64,000 nt of DNA from Guillardia theta CCMP2712 (Eukaryota > Cryptophyceae > Pyrenomonadales > Geminigeraceae), in contig NW_005434604.1 of assembly GCF_000315625.1 (NCBI RefSeq), forward strand, positions 197,643-261,642, written 5' to 3'. Each line of letters opens with the position of its first letter. The first letter of the stretch is position 1. Positions 1-10,877 of the stretch are shown here, one piece after another. The notes beneath the pieces were generated by a model. It was not told the origin of the DNA, made no database searches, and was given only the letters and a program-made list of their open reading frames with translations. Made by a program: the position numbers and the translations under genes.

Positions 1-551
1 CAAAGGAATATTGTACCGGTACTTTATCCCTCAAAGGTTCATTTTTCAACAATTCAAGGGACGTGACTGGATAGGGAGGGGTGGGGGTCATAGGAGTTCT
101 TGATGTAACGGAAAGCTTGGTTCAATCCTCGGTACTACCATGCAAAGCTCACAGCAGCAAAGTAATGCAGGAGGTAAAGGAGAGGAGGGAGGAGACAGGA
201 AACCTTCTTGTTGACTTGCGATGTTCATCCAAGTACCCTCTGATTTGTTATCTGATGTCTACTGTTCCTGCCTCTTGCATCATAGCCATCAACTAGCTGC
301 TGGGGTTTGTTTCTCGTGTGCAATTTACTTGCTTTTGGTCTTTCATCGGTGAATGCTGATGGTGTGTGTGGTTAACGGACCCGACTTTAAAATCAGATAT
401 GATATTTGAATGAATGTCTTCCCACAAAACAGTGGTTCTATGCTGTGCTTCCTTCTTGAAGTCCAAAGATGCACAATTTTTTTTGTATCGCTCATGCCGT
501 ATAACAGTACAAATACTAAATCGCAGCGGCCATGAAAGCTATTGATTGATG
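1..551. other. Left-edge segment without a recognised gene
   Basis: No coding region can be supported here. The left edge carries a GTACCGGTACT palindrome (13-23), also found in the G-run blocks near 16 kb and 46 kb. A short G-run patch (77-88) follows. Exons of the hypothetical gene to the right could begin in this stretch, but none has a convincing frame. Confidence 0.4.
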
Positions 552-1854
552 GTCTAACAAATAGGTTTTTTTCAGGTGCTGTATCGATGGGAGAAGCACA
601 ACAATTGTATCTACATAGGAGTTTATGTCCGAACATTATGCCTTCAGAGCCAATACATGTTGGTATGAAACACACCCAACTCAAATGCTTGAATCTAATA
701 TTCTCAATAGGTGCAGAGAACAAAAGGCAACAGTCTCCAACGAGCGATATTCAAGGTGATTTAAATCTGTTTGTTGACTGAGCGTGGGTCTTCGTGTTAT
801 TTGTGGTTGAATTTTTTTCGATCCTAGAACATTCGAATCACAATCCAACGCCAAGTAGTGAAACACGATCAAATTGCAATCGTCACATGAAGCATTTTGA
901 ACCTGCAGCTCCTGTAGAGGGTTGCAGCAGCAAAGTATGGATCCCACTCCGGTTTGATTTCCTCTGTGACTTGTTGTATTCCAGCGCGTCCGTTGCATCC
1001 ATTGCAGCTGGACCGGTGCAAAGAATGTGTCGCAACAACTCCATCACTTGGCGGTATATCATGTTGGTTTCTTTTAATATGAGACTCACATGCTTCAGGT
1101 CGTTTGCCCAACCTTCCCTACAATACCAGAATATCAAGACGAATGGAGGATACTGGTGAATTTGCTCAGCAAACTCGATTCAGGTCTGATGTTCTCCCAG
1201 GTCCGAAATTTGCCTTCTTCCCAGTTGAAGACCAAGAAGTCTAAACAAGCCCATGCGCTCGCATTACAATCTTGTTTGCCAAGCTCCGTCCTTGATGGGA
1301 GTTTGGACTCACAGGTTGAGTACACCTTGTGCTTGATTTGTCCTTGACGTGGTTGCGTAACAGGAAATCAGAGGTGATGAGCCACCAGGCAAGAGAGCAA
1401 AGCGGGGTGACAGTCAATCAAGAGCGCAGAATCCAAACCTGTCAAGAGCACTAGAGCACATCATGCAAGTAGCTGCTGAAGCCCAGGACGCGCAATCTTC
1501 GTCGCCAATGCTGAGACAGGCGAGAGTTGGGCGAGGCAGGCTTTCCGGGATTAACATCTGTATGAAGGCCGTGAGAGATGAAGAAGTGTCACATGTGCTA
1601 AGACAAGTACTGAAGGAGATTAAGGTTCGACGGTTGTATGATGCAAATCTCAAATAAGACACAAAATAGGGATTACGAGAAGACACCAAGAGACAGACAG
1701 AAGAAACTCGGGAAGTTTCTAAGTTGCTGAAAGAAATTCTTGGAAACAGAATCCCCTCGCAGGTAATTCAAAATCTGATTGAAATCTGATACTCAGAAAT
1801 TTGATCGTTTTGCTTGCAGGAACTTGGCGGACGTCCCTCAAACGGTAGAGCTTG
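552..1854 (+). CDS. Hypothetical multi-exon gene, approximate limits
   Basis: I do not recognise this protein. Several exon-like segments are bounded by plausible splice signals. The best is 1370-1657 plus its continuation: after an acceptor at about 1369 an open stretch reads basic residues (PPGKRAKRG) and then a helical region ending near LKEIK. A possible 45-nt intron follows, then an exon with EETREVSKLLKEILGNR up to 1761. A clear 57-nt intron separates it from the last exon, which stops at about 1854. Upstream, an exon from about 577 may start the gene. Between 1090 and 1320 two reading frames stay open and I cannot choose between them. The basic and helical composition would fit a nuclear or coiled-coil protein, but no domain is visible. 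The gene converges on the acyl-CoA synthetase. The start is not established. Confidence 0.35.
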
Positions 1855-2616
1855 ATTGCAATAGCTGAAGTGGAACTTGACCTCTTTTCTTCCACAGAAG
1901 CTCAAGATCCAAACTGAAACAATTCAAGGAACAAGACCAGATCCCTGTGGTCACATGATGTAAAAGAAGGATCCGGCAGGTTCGGAACATTCCTTAATAC
2001 ATGCACAAGGCACCTCGGGCAAGAGCATCATCACAACATGTCGAAATATTTATACATATTTTTTCAATCAATCAATTGCTTTAAATGACAGTCCATATTT
2101 TGTTCGTGTATTTTTGTTTCTGTGGGATGATTTTCTGACAACAATGCGTTTTGATTGTTTCTTATAACTTTTTCCACTCTGCTGGAGCAACAGATTGCAG
2201 ATCGCAGCTGCTGAAGGCTGAGAGGCAATGCAGGGTAGAAGAGAGTCTTGCATCCATTGGATTCTTTTCTCGGTCTACTTCTCTTTTCCAGCAGTGTAAG
2301 GCTGGAGGCCCAGGAGGCCTTGTGATGAGGAGGGCAGCCTGTCTGCCATCATCCCCTCCCTTGGCCTCTCCACTTCCAACGACCCTGAGACATGGAGCTC
2401 TCTCGCCATTCTCATCGACATGTTCATGCTGCAACAGTAGCAAACATACAAGGTTCTATTCGATCAAGCTTGAATGCTAGGACTCATCAACAAGATTCAA
2501 AACAGATCACTCAAGAGCAAGGAGGCCTCTTAGTTTCTTGGCACTATGATACAACAACCATACGAGAACAGCAGAAAGAAAGTCAGCCGTCTCATAGCTA
2601 CTGAGTTTGGTGAACG
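1855..2616. other. Intergenic region between convergent genes
   Basis: This holds the 3' flanks of the hypothetical gene (+) and the acyl-CoA synthetase (-). Open frames on both strands between 2151 and 2604 lack recognisable domains and clear splice sites. I see no gene here. Confidence 0.5.
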
Positions 2617-5150
2617 CTATATCTTCTTCGCGATCTTGTCGTTCTTTCGGATCTGCTGGTACATGGCATCGATCCTCGCCTGGTACTTCTTGACTAGGTT
2701 TGACCGCCGGAGCTTGAGGGTGGGAGTGACCAGCTCTTCCTCTATGGTGAACCCCTGACCCGCCTCGTTCACCTCGGTCTCAAACTCGATCTCACACGGC
2801 AGTTCAAAGCCCCTCAACTTCGCCGCGCGCCCGATGGCGATGACGTCATCGAAGATCATCCTCTTCACTGCAGGATCCCTTACCAGGTCAGCCATGCTCG
2901 TCCTCGGCCTGTGCCTTCCTGCCCACGTCATCAAGACCTCTCGATCTGGCACTATCACTGCGACCACGTAGTTCTCGTAGGAGTTGCCGTAGATCCAGCA
3001 CTGTCCCACCCACTTGCAGGCGCTCAAGGCATTCTCAACAGCCTCAGGCGCTACGTACTCGCCTTGTGCGAGCTTGAAGATGTTCTTCTTGCGGTCGATG
3101 ACTGAGAGCGAGCCGTCTTGATTCCACATGCCGATATCGCCCGTGTGGAGCCAACCCTTGTCGTCAAGCGCTTCTCTGCTCTCCTCCTCATTCTTCAAGT
3201 AACCCGGAAACACATTGAAACCCCGCAAGCAGATCTCTCCTCGCTCGACCACTCTGCCGGCAAGAGTGGGATCGAAGGGTCCTTTGAAGGAAGCCTGCTG
3301 CTCAAACTCTCTCTTTGTCGTCGGATAAACATCTGAGCTCTTGTAGTCTTCAGTGTCTCGCAGCTTCACCTCAACTACTGGCGTTGGGCCCCCGACATTT
3401 CCTCCTTTGATACTGCCAAGCGGCTGAACGCAAGCAGTAGCAGAGTTCTCAGTCATCCCGTACCCTTCAAGGACAGGACAGTCGAAGACTTGCCTGAGGA
3501 AGTTGTGAAGCTCTGCACTGAGAGGAGCAGCGCCTGAGGCCAGCAGACGGATTCTTCCGCCGAGCACTCGTTTGAGCTTGTTGAAGAGTATCTTGTTGTA
3601 AATGAACTTGGTCTTCTTCGATCTCATTCCCCAGTTGAAGATGGTCTTTGCGATGAAACCCTTGCTCTCAACGCCCATCAAGACCTTGTCATAGATACGC
3701 GCGTAGATTCTCGGAACTCCAGCCATGATGGTCGGTCGGAGATCCGGCAGGTCCTCACTCACGAGCTTCTTGACATCTCCCTGATAGAAGCCGATGGCGC
3801 AGCCAACCAAGACAACGCAGTTCTGGAGCCCGACTTCGAGCGAGTGAGCGAGGGGGAGGTAGGAGATGTAGAGGTTGTCTTCAAGCAGCAAGTCCTCACG
3901 GAAGTTCTGACGGAGAATTCCAGCAGCTGAGGATAGCACGTTCTCGTGCGTCTGGATCACTCCCTTGGGGACCCCGGTCGTCCCGCTCGTGTACATGATG
4001 CAGGCCCAGTCCTTTGGAGCCGGCATCAAGGTAGACTGCAAGCAAGGCGTTAAAAGGGTTCTTATGCTCGGGCCCATGGCTGCTCACGGGACTTTGAGCG
4101 GATGTCAAGATAATGTTACTGAAGGAGAAGAGTTTCAAGCCTTGGGATATAGAAGAGAAACGTGAGTAGAAGCAAGACCATTTCTGTCATATCACCAGCA
4201 ACTAGTGCACTAGAAATCTCCTCCTCTGTAGGATCCTCGAATAGAATCTTTCACAACTTGTCAGGGCTTTGAAGTCAAACTTCAGTTCCCCTCACGATGT
4301 TCCTGAGATTCGAGCCCTTCCAGTCGCACTTGATCAAGTTGGGCAACTTTGCTCGTTCTGCTGCGATCTAGGACAAGAATGTCAGCTCCTCCTGCGAGGA
4401 TGTTTCATTAACCGTCGTTAACTCGGCATGAGTAACGATGTAAGTGACGGAGTTGAGCATGAGCGTGTCGTACAGGGGAACAACCTGACGTGAATCCCTC
4501 ACTCTCCGTCGTTCCAATGCTGCGATCAACAGACCACGATGCGGGACCTCCAGGCAGCATGAAGCAGCTTCGTCCATTCGGAGCGATTGATTCTGCAGCA
4601 TTCATCACCGATACTCCTTATCATATTTGCAACGTACGAGTAGATTCCAATGCGAAATTGGCTCTCCCCCTCCTTTCCTGTGCTATCCAGCCCGCACTGT
4701 TGCACGAGGCCAACCCCCAACCTGCCGACAAGGCTTGAGTGACATGAAGCAGCTAGCAAGACAGACCTCAGGATGTCTGTATAGCATTTCTCGTAGGTCT
4801 CGAAGACGTACTTTCCTCTCTTGCCCTCCGGCTCCCGCGTCCGCTCCCCCAAGAATGGGCGGCTTGCAAACCTGAAACGACAATCAACGGGGACCAACAT
4901 CATCGTGCTTACTTGTCTCGTGCACGTTTCAAACAAGCGGACATGGTGTTGATGTGCGGCTCATCCGAGAAAGGCAGCGACACGAGCTCCTTCTCGTAGC
5001 CTGGCGCGCGATGGACTTTGCTCTCGTTCTCAGCCTCCCTCTCTCCCCACTGTCAACAGGCACACTCATCAGCATCCCGTGCTCGCTCGTTAGTAAGATG
5101 GTTGCCTCAACAGAGAACACCGACGGAGTCGCGACGCCTTTCAGCGACAT
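2617..5150 (-). CDS. LACS: Long-chain acyl-CoA synthetase (AMP-forming)
   Basis: The enzyme activates long-chain fatty acids to acyl-CoA using ATP, through an acyl-AMP intermediate. I assemble 10 exons: 5150-5121, 5049-4913, 4871-4767, 4721-4638, 4592-4535, 4484-4413, 4367-4281, 4235-4196, 4140-4088 and 4035-2617. They total 2085 nt, giving a 694-residue protein, the usual LACS size. All nine introns are 41-71 nt; the first contains TACTAAC. Visible motifs are KYVFETYEK near the N-terminus, VPLYDTL before an HAE motif, the AMP-binding P-loop YTSGTTGVPKGV, the GYGMTENSA motif, and the acyl-activating signature GWLHTGDIG followed by DRKKNIFKLAQGEYVAPE. No strong N-terminal transmembrane segment is evident, and the C-terminus (KIAKKI) is not a peroxisomal SKL signal, so location is open. 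Start chosen at 5150 because the first short exon joins in frame to WGEREAENE. The nearest gene on the right is a lipid flippase. Confidence 0.95.
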
Positions 5151-5366
5151 GTTATCTCCCGTCTAGACGCGAACCTGAACACAACAAGCGACTCATCTCT
5201 TAGGGAAACTTGCGGCGTAATTTTCACTTATCAGTAAGTTTTAGCGACTGGTCGGATCGGATCGGACGGTCCACCGGCGTGGCCGCTTGAAATTGCCGCG
5301 CAACTTCGGCGTCACCTGGCATCCCGGGCCCCCGGGCCCGGACCGTACCATACGGGCCGCAGCTTC

Positions 5367-5395
5367 TTTACTCAAAGTTAAGTTAAAGATCAGTA
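5367..5395 (-). repeat. Dispersed 29-bp repeat, copy 1
   Basis: On the minus strand it reads TACTGATCT followed by TTAACTTAACTTTGAGTAAA. It is identical over 29 bp to copy 2 at 6491-6519, in the same orientation and 1124 bp away. A GC palindrome (CCCGGGCCC type) lies about 25 bp to the left. Confidence 0.85.
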
Positions 5396-6490
5396 CCGTA
5401 GGACAATCAGGATAGTCGAGGAGGCTTGACCCTCAACACTGTCGCACTGGCCAAACGGCGAGAAGAGAAAAGACAGCGAGAACCAAACCCAATTGATGTT
5501 GCACCCGCATGACGTTACGTCAGTAACGGACATGGCAGCATCATGCGAGTAGTCGTAAGAGGCTACGTACGCTGGCGAGGTGTATAATGCTAGAATCGAA
5601 GATCAGTGTACTGGACGTAGACGTACGTACAACACATTGGTATGATGAAAGCATGAGGCTGGTATAAACCGATACACATGTTTACTCATTGCTGTATTAC
5701 GGGTTAAGCCTGACCTCGACATATAAGCAACCCATCTTAGACGTTGGCCACGTCATCGGAATGGGATTGCACGAACATTGACGTGTGTTCTCTTACTGCT
5801 GTACATAAACAAATCTAGCTTCATTGTTCATCTGTTCTACTCCTAAGTGCGGCACTATCGCTCAGTTGCTGGACTATACCCGCATCACCAATCCTGCCGA
5901 CTGCTGTCCCCCAAACTTAACTGATACCTTCACTTAACTGCGCGCAGGACAAGTCCCCCGCGCGGCCATGCCAGCGATGTCGCGGTGGCCGCCGCCGAAG
6001 GAATGAGACGCATACCGGGATGCACCCGCGATGGATGATGGCAGCGAAGGACAGGGAGGCCTTGAGCTGACGAACGATCCTGGACCGGATGCGTTTGCAA
6101 GTCGGATCACCTGAGACGTCTTGCGAGGCCGAGAGACCATCCAGCGCTGCCGTTGCCTTGTTCGCCGAGCGATCCGCCAGCCACCACAGCCTCGGAAAGC
6201 GCAACGCATCATCGTCCTGCAAGAGGCCATCAGTGCTGGCGATGATGGAAAGAAAGGCCTTTGGCGGGACGTGCTGAGCATATGCATTACGATGCCCTCG
6301 GAGGCTTCCGCTGTGCTGCCGCTTGCAGTTTGCTTCAGGGCCGTGTTGGGAAACGTGCAGAAAACGGTCACCGGCGCCTTTACTGTCACTGTGGATAAAG
6401 TTCGAAGTCCCCTACATGATGATCAGAAAAGATCCGGTACGGTACAGTGAGAACCGGCCGGGCCTGTGCGACAGTCCGATCATGAGTTAT

Positions 6491-6519
6491 TTTACTCAAA
6501 GTTAAGTTAAAGATCAGTA
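6491..6519 (-). repeat. Dispersed 29-bp repeat, copy 2
   Basis: Identical to copy 1 over all 29 bp, with unrelated flanks on both sides. GC-rich sequence with CCGGGCCCG follows within 100 bp. The shared core rules out a long-terminal-repeat explanation, because similarity stops at the core. Confidence 0.85.
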
Positions 6520-6796
6520 TGAGTCATTGAGTGGCCGTCAGGGTCAAGCGGGGGCCTCCCGTACCGGGTCCGGTCCCAGCGATGACTAGTCAATCCGATG
6601 ATCCCGGGCCCGCCCAAGTATCTTTGGGGATACATATGCCCCTGAAAGGTCTTGCGACTCGACTGTTTTTTCTTCTCACGGCACGGTTTTGCCTGTCGAA
6701 TTCAGAGCAACAATGCGAAACAACGTCTTCTGAGCTTCTGATAAGTTGAAAAATAACAACGTTTGGCATGTCGCAGTGTTAAAACCTTCCATAGCC

Positions 6797-6874
6797 AGGG
6801 CAACAATGTGAAGATACTCTTTTTCATTGATATCCTAATTACTACACAAACGCAGCGCTTCACATTGTTGCCCT
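6797..6874. repeat. 17-bp perfect inverted repeat with 44-bp loop
   Basis: AGGGCAACAATGTGAAG (6797-6813) is the exact reverse complement of 6858-6874. The spacer is AT-rich. It could form a stem-loop in RNA or be the remains of a small inverted-repeat element. No gene overlaps it. Confidence 0.75.
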
Positions 6875-7488
6875 TGCATTCCCAGGAATTTCCATCCTTT
6901 GAGGTAACTAAAACATTCAGTCGAGTACTGAAAGCACCTTTCTTTTTACGTAACTGCCTCTGCAAGGGGTGGGTCCGTGAAAGAGGAAAGGGGGGTGATC
7001 CGATCTTTCTGCAGGATATGGAGGATGGAACAGATGGCTGTAAGCGGAAGGAGGGATGGTTGAGGGGCAGGAAGAGACGTATTGTTCGTAAGGAGTGCAT
7101 GCATGTGTCGTTCACATGAGGAAACAAGGCAACCAGGGATGTAAACGGATAGCGATGTGATAGGATCACAGGATAGCATGTGATCATGGAAAAAGTCAAG
7201 TAGGAAGCGACGAGGCGTAGACGACCTCCGTGATCCCGTGGCTTCTCTCCTCACTTTCTTTTCCAGGTGTCGTTTTGTAGTCCAATGGTGACCTGACCGG
7301 TTTGATTCTTTCTTCGCCTCCGTGAACATGGACTACAGAAATCTTGTTCCATGGCATGGCAATGCGCACGGCGCAGGACCCCCTTTCCTTGCGGAATATG
7401 GCTTCCACAGTGCGCCTCACTTCATTCTTCAGCCATGGGATAGTCACAAGGGCTGAGTTGTGCTCTTACTTGACACGCTCTCTCGTGC

Positions 7489-10400
7489 ATGATGCATGCG
7501 CCTCAGCCAGATAACTTCAGGATCGTCAAGATCCTGAAGTCACTCACGGATCCAGACAGTCGGCCTCCTTTATTCTTCCAAGGTCAGTGATGAAGCGTTC
7601 CTAATACCTGATGGTACATTGTGTATGACTGATCCTCAGGGCGCGGGAGGAGGCCTGCGAAGGGGGCTGCAGGCAACAAGATCAAGACTACAAAGTACAA
7701 CATCATCACCTTCCTGCCTAAGAATCTGGCGGAGCAGTTCAGACGTCTCTTCAACGTCTTCTGGCTCATTCAGTGTGTGATATCATTGATACCCAGCATT
7801 GCTGCGTATTCAGCTGTCACGACTATCATGGGCCTGGTGATTGTGCTGGTCATCAGCATGTTGAAAGACGGGTACGAGGATTACAGGAGGTACGTTTCGG
7901 ACAAGGAAGCCAACACGCAGCCGGTGTATGTGTTTCGAGATGGGAAGTTCGAGATGATATTTGCGGAGAATCTCCTAGTTGGAGACATTGTTCGTGTTGA
8001 GAAGAATCAGGTGTTTCCGGCGGACATGGTCATGGTTTCAAGCTCGGACCCGTCGGGGATCACCTTTGTCGAGACGTCAAACCTGGATGGAGAGAGGAAT
8101 CTCAAGCGCATGTGAGTGGAGGGGGAGAGATGTGTCAGTGCTACCTGATGGGGGAGGAGAGATGTGTTTGACTGCTGGGTCACTGTCGTTTGCTTCTAGG
8201 TATGCTCTCGATCATACAAAGTCGCTGCAAGACGAGGCCTCGCTCCTCAATCTGCAGGGCGAAATCTTTGTTGAGAAGCCGAATCCTTATCTTTATGAAT
8301 TCACTGGACAATGGAAGATGGTATGTTGATGTTGAAGTCTTGTTCAGGCATGTAGTCTATCTGATGGGATGTAGAGTCATTTTCCTCTCTGTGATCTTGC
8401 TGGGTATCCAGCATTTTGCTAACTTTTCATTTCCGTCCAGCCGCACACGCACGTGCAAAGCGTGTCGAATGAGCAGCTTCATGATTCACATCCTTCGCAT
8501 GACCTTCGCGCCATGTTCCCCATCTCCGTCGAGAACGTCTGTCTGCGCGGGGCTCGTTTGAAGAAGACAAGCTGGGCAGTCGGGATCGTCGTGTATGCGG
8601 TAGTTTTGATGTGATAAGATTGAACCTGAGGAGGAAGCAATGATGTGACAACCTGAATGATGAAGATGATGCCGGAACAGACTGTCTCCCCTTCACTGAC
8701 ATGTTCTCTTGCTCATCCAGGGGATGGAATCCAAGCTTGCAAAAAACTCAAGTGCCGCGAGAACGTGAGCATTTCGTTTCCGATATTTCTCGCTCCTCCT
8801 CCTCCTCCTCTGCTCTGAGCTTCTCTTCTCAGAACATCCTCACCCTTCTCCTCACCCTCTTGTGCTACAGGAAATTCTCCACGATGGACAAGACGCTGAA
8901 CTTTTGCATCGCCATGCTCTTCGTCTTCCTCACGATCCTGTCCCTAGCCCTCATGGGAGGATCGTACGCTGTCGCTCCCTCTACAAACAACTACTTCTAC
9001 CTGCAGAACGTCTCTGCCTGCTCTTGTCCTGCATGTCGAAGATGACGAGGATGTTACAGGCCTCTCAGAGCAGCCAAAACCTCTTCCTCAACTTCTTCAC
9101 CAACTTGATGCTTCTCAACACCTTCATCCCCCTGTCTCTCATGGTCACGCTCGAGGTTTCCATCTTCCTGCAGGTCTTGTTGAGAGGCGGAAGATGAGGA
9201 GAGGAGCAGAGCAGAGCAGAGGGGAGGGGAGGAGGATTGGAAAGCCGGGGGAGGGAAGGGGAGGCTAACACAACTGTGGCAGTCTTTCTTCATGCAGTGG
9301 GACGATGACTTGTGGTCTGAGGAGCGAGGAAACATGCGGGTGAGGAGAGAGAGGCAGGAGCCTGGGTTTGATGTGCGAGTAGGTGTTGACTTCTAACCTC
9401 AACTCCGAGCTCGGCATCATCGAATACGTCTTCTGTGACAAGACGGGAACGCTTACCAAGAACCAGATGGTCTTCAAGGGCTGCTCCGTGTACGGCCGAG
9501 TTTTCTCAGAGGTCATGGACGGTCAGCTTGCAGAGGCTATGGGGAGTCAGGAGACGACGCCGCAGCTGCAGCGATCCCTGCTCACCTTCATGGAGGCTCT
9601 TACCATCTGCAACGACGTCGTTCCGGAGATATCCAAGGACATCGACAGCACGCTTGACCTCGCCTCCTCTGACCCGACGACCTTCGTCAGCTCCAGCCCA
9701 GACGAGATCGGCCTTGTTGAGGTCTCGATGAGCGCGCTTGTCCCTGCCATGCCTCTGATGCCTTGACAGTGTGCGGCAAAGAATGGTTGGAGGTTGTTTC
9801 ATCGCGAGCCTTCACATGTAAGTTACCGCCTCCTCCCTTCGTCCCTCTCTGTCTATCCTCTGCTTTTCCTTCTTTCCAACTGCTCTGCTCCCCTATCTCA
9901 TCGTATCTTCTTTCTCCTCTCACCTTTTGTCACCATCCTCTCCCCATTCCTTTTCTCCATTTCTTCCTCGCCCCTCATTCCATTTCTCTTTCTCTTTCCT
10001 TCCTGTCCTCTCCTTCTCCCTTCTGATCGCCCTCGTGTTCCTTCTTTGCAGGTGATTATCCTGGATGACAACGGTCGAACGATCGAGTACAAAGTCTTAC
10101 ATGTCATCGAGTTCACACCTGAGAGACGCCGTATGTCAGTCCTGATTCAGGTCAGACACTGATGCTTCGAATGTCAAATACTAGGAAGTGAGGGGCTGGG
10201 AGGTCCGATGGGGTGTATGTAGCAACAAGAGAGGTCTTAGTGATGTGATGAAAGGAAAGTGGGGAGGAATAGAAAGTGAGAAAGTGAGAGAGGGAGAGAG
10301 GAAGGGAGGGAGAGAGGAAGGGAGGGAGAGAGGAAGGGAGGGAGAGAGGAAGGGAGGGAGAGAGGAAGGGAGGGAGAGAGGAAGGGAGGGAGAGTGGAAG

Positions 10401-10826
10401 GGAGGGAGAGACTACGTAGAGTGAGGTATAATTAACATAATTCTGAATTTTTGGTTTCAGAGAAAGGATGGGACAAGAATGTTGTTGAGCAAAGGGGCAG
10501 ACATGGCCATGCTCCCTCTATGCAAAGACAACACAGACGCAGCAGTACTCGAGAAGATGATGAAGGTGATGAAAACATCTTTCTGCCTTTTCCCGTTTTG
10601 CCGACCCTTTCGACCTTGTAATTTCCTCCAATGCTTATTACATATCCTTTTCCTCCTGTCTTATCGTCATTTCATAACCTGTATTCTCGCATCGCTATCA
10701 ACGTCTCTTTCTCCTCGTCTTGTCTCAACTCATTAACATCTCTCATCCAATCTTTCAGGATTCCGAACATTTCGCGACCGAAGGATATCGAGTTCTCATG
10801 ATTGCTGCGAGAGAAATCTCAGAAGG

Positions 10827-10877
<51 letters not shown>

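Larger units (their letters stand above)
5151..7488. other. 2.3-kb spacer with dispersed repeats
   Basis: No gene can be supported between the divergent acyl-CoA synthetase and flippase genes. The region contains two direct copies of the TAACTTAAC-type repeat (5367-5395 and 6491-6519, listed separately), CCGGGCCC-rich palindromic sequence near 5323-5342 and 6551-6615, and a 17-bp inverted repeat at 6797-6874. GC-rich open frames at 5934-6450 on both strands look like composition artefacts. The last few hundred bases before 7489 should hold the flippase promoter, but I see no recognisable element. Confidence 0.5.

Noticed and set aside
5934-6450. Overlapping open frames of over 100 codons on both strands
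   Set aside because: GC-rich composition keeps several frames open; no domain, no convincing start or splice context.
5367-6519. Possible LTR element bounded by the two identical 29-bp repeats
   Set aside because: Identity stops exactly at the 29-bp core, there is no TG..CA end, no primer-binding site and no reverse-transcriptase frame between them.
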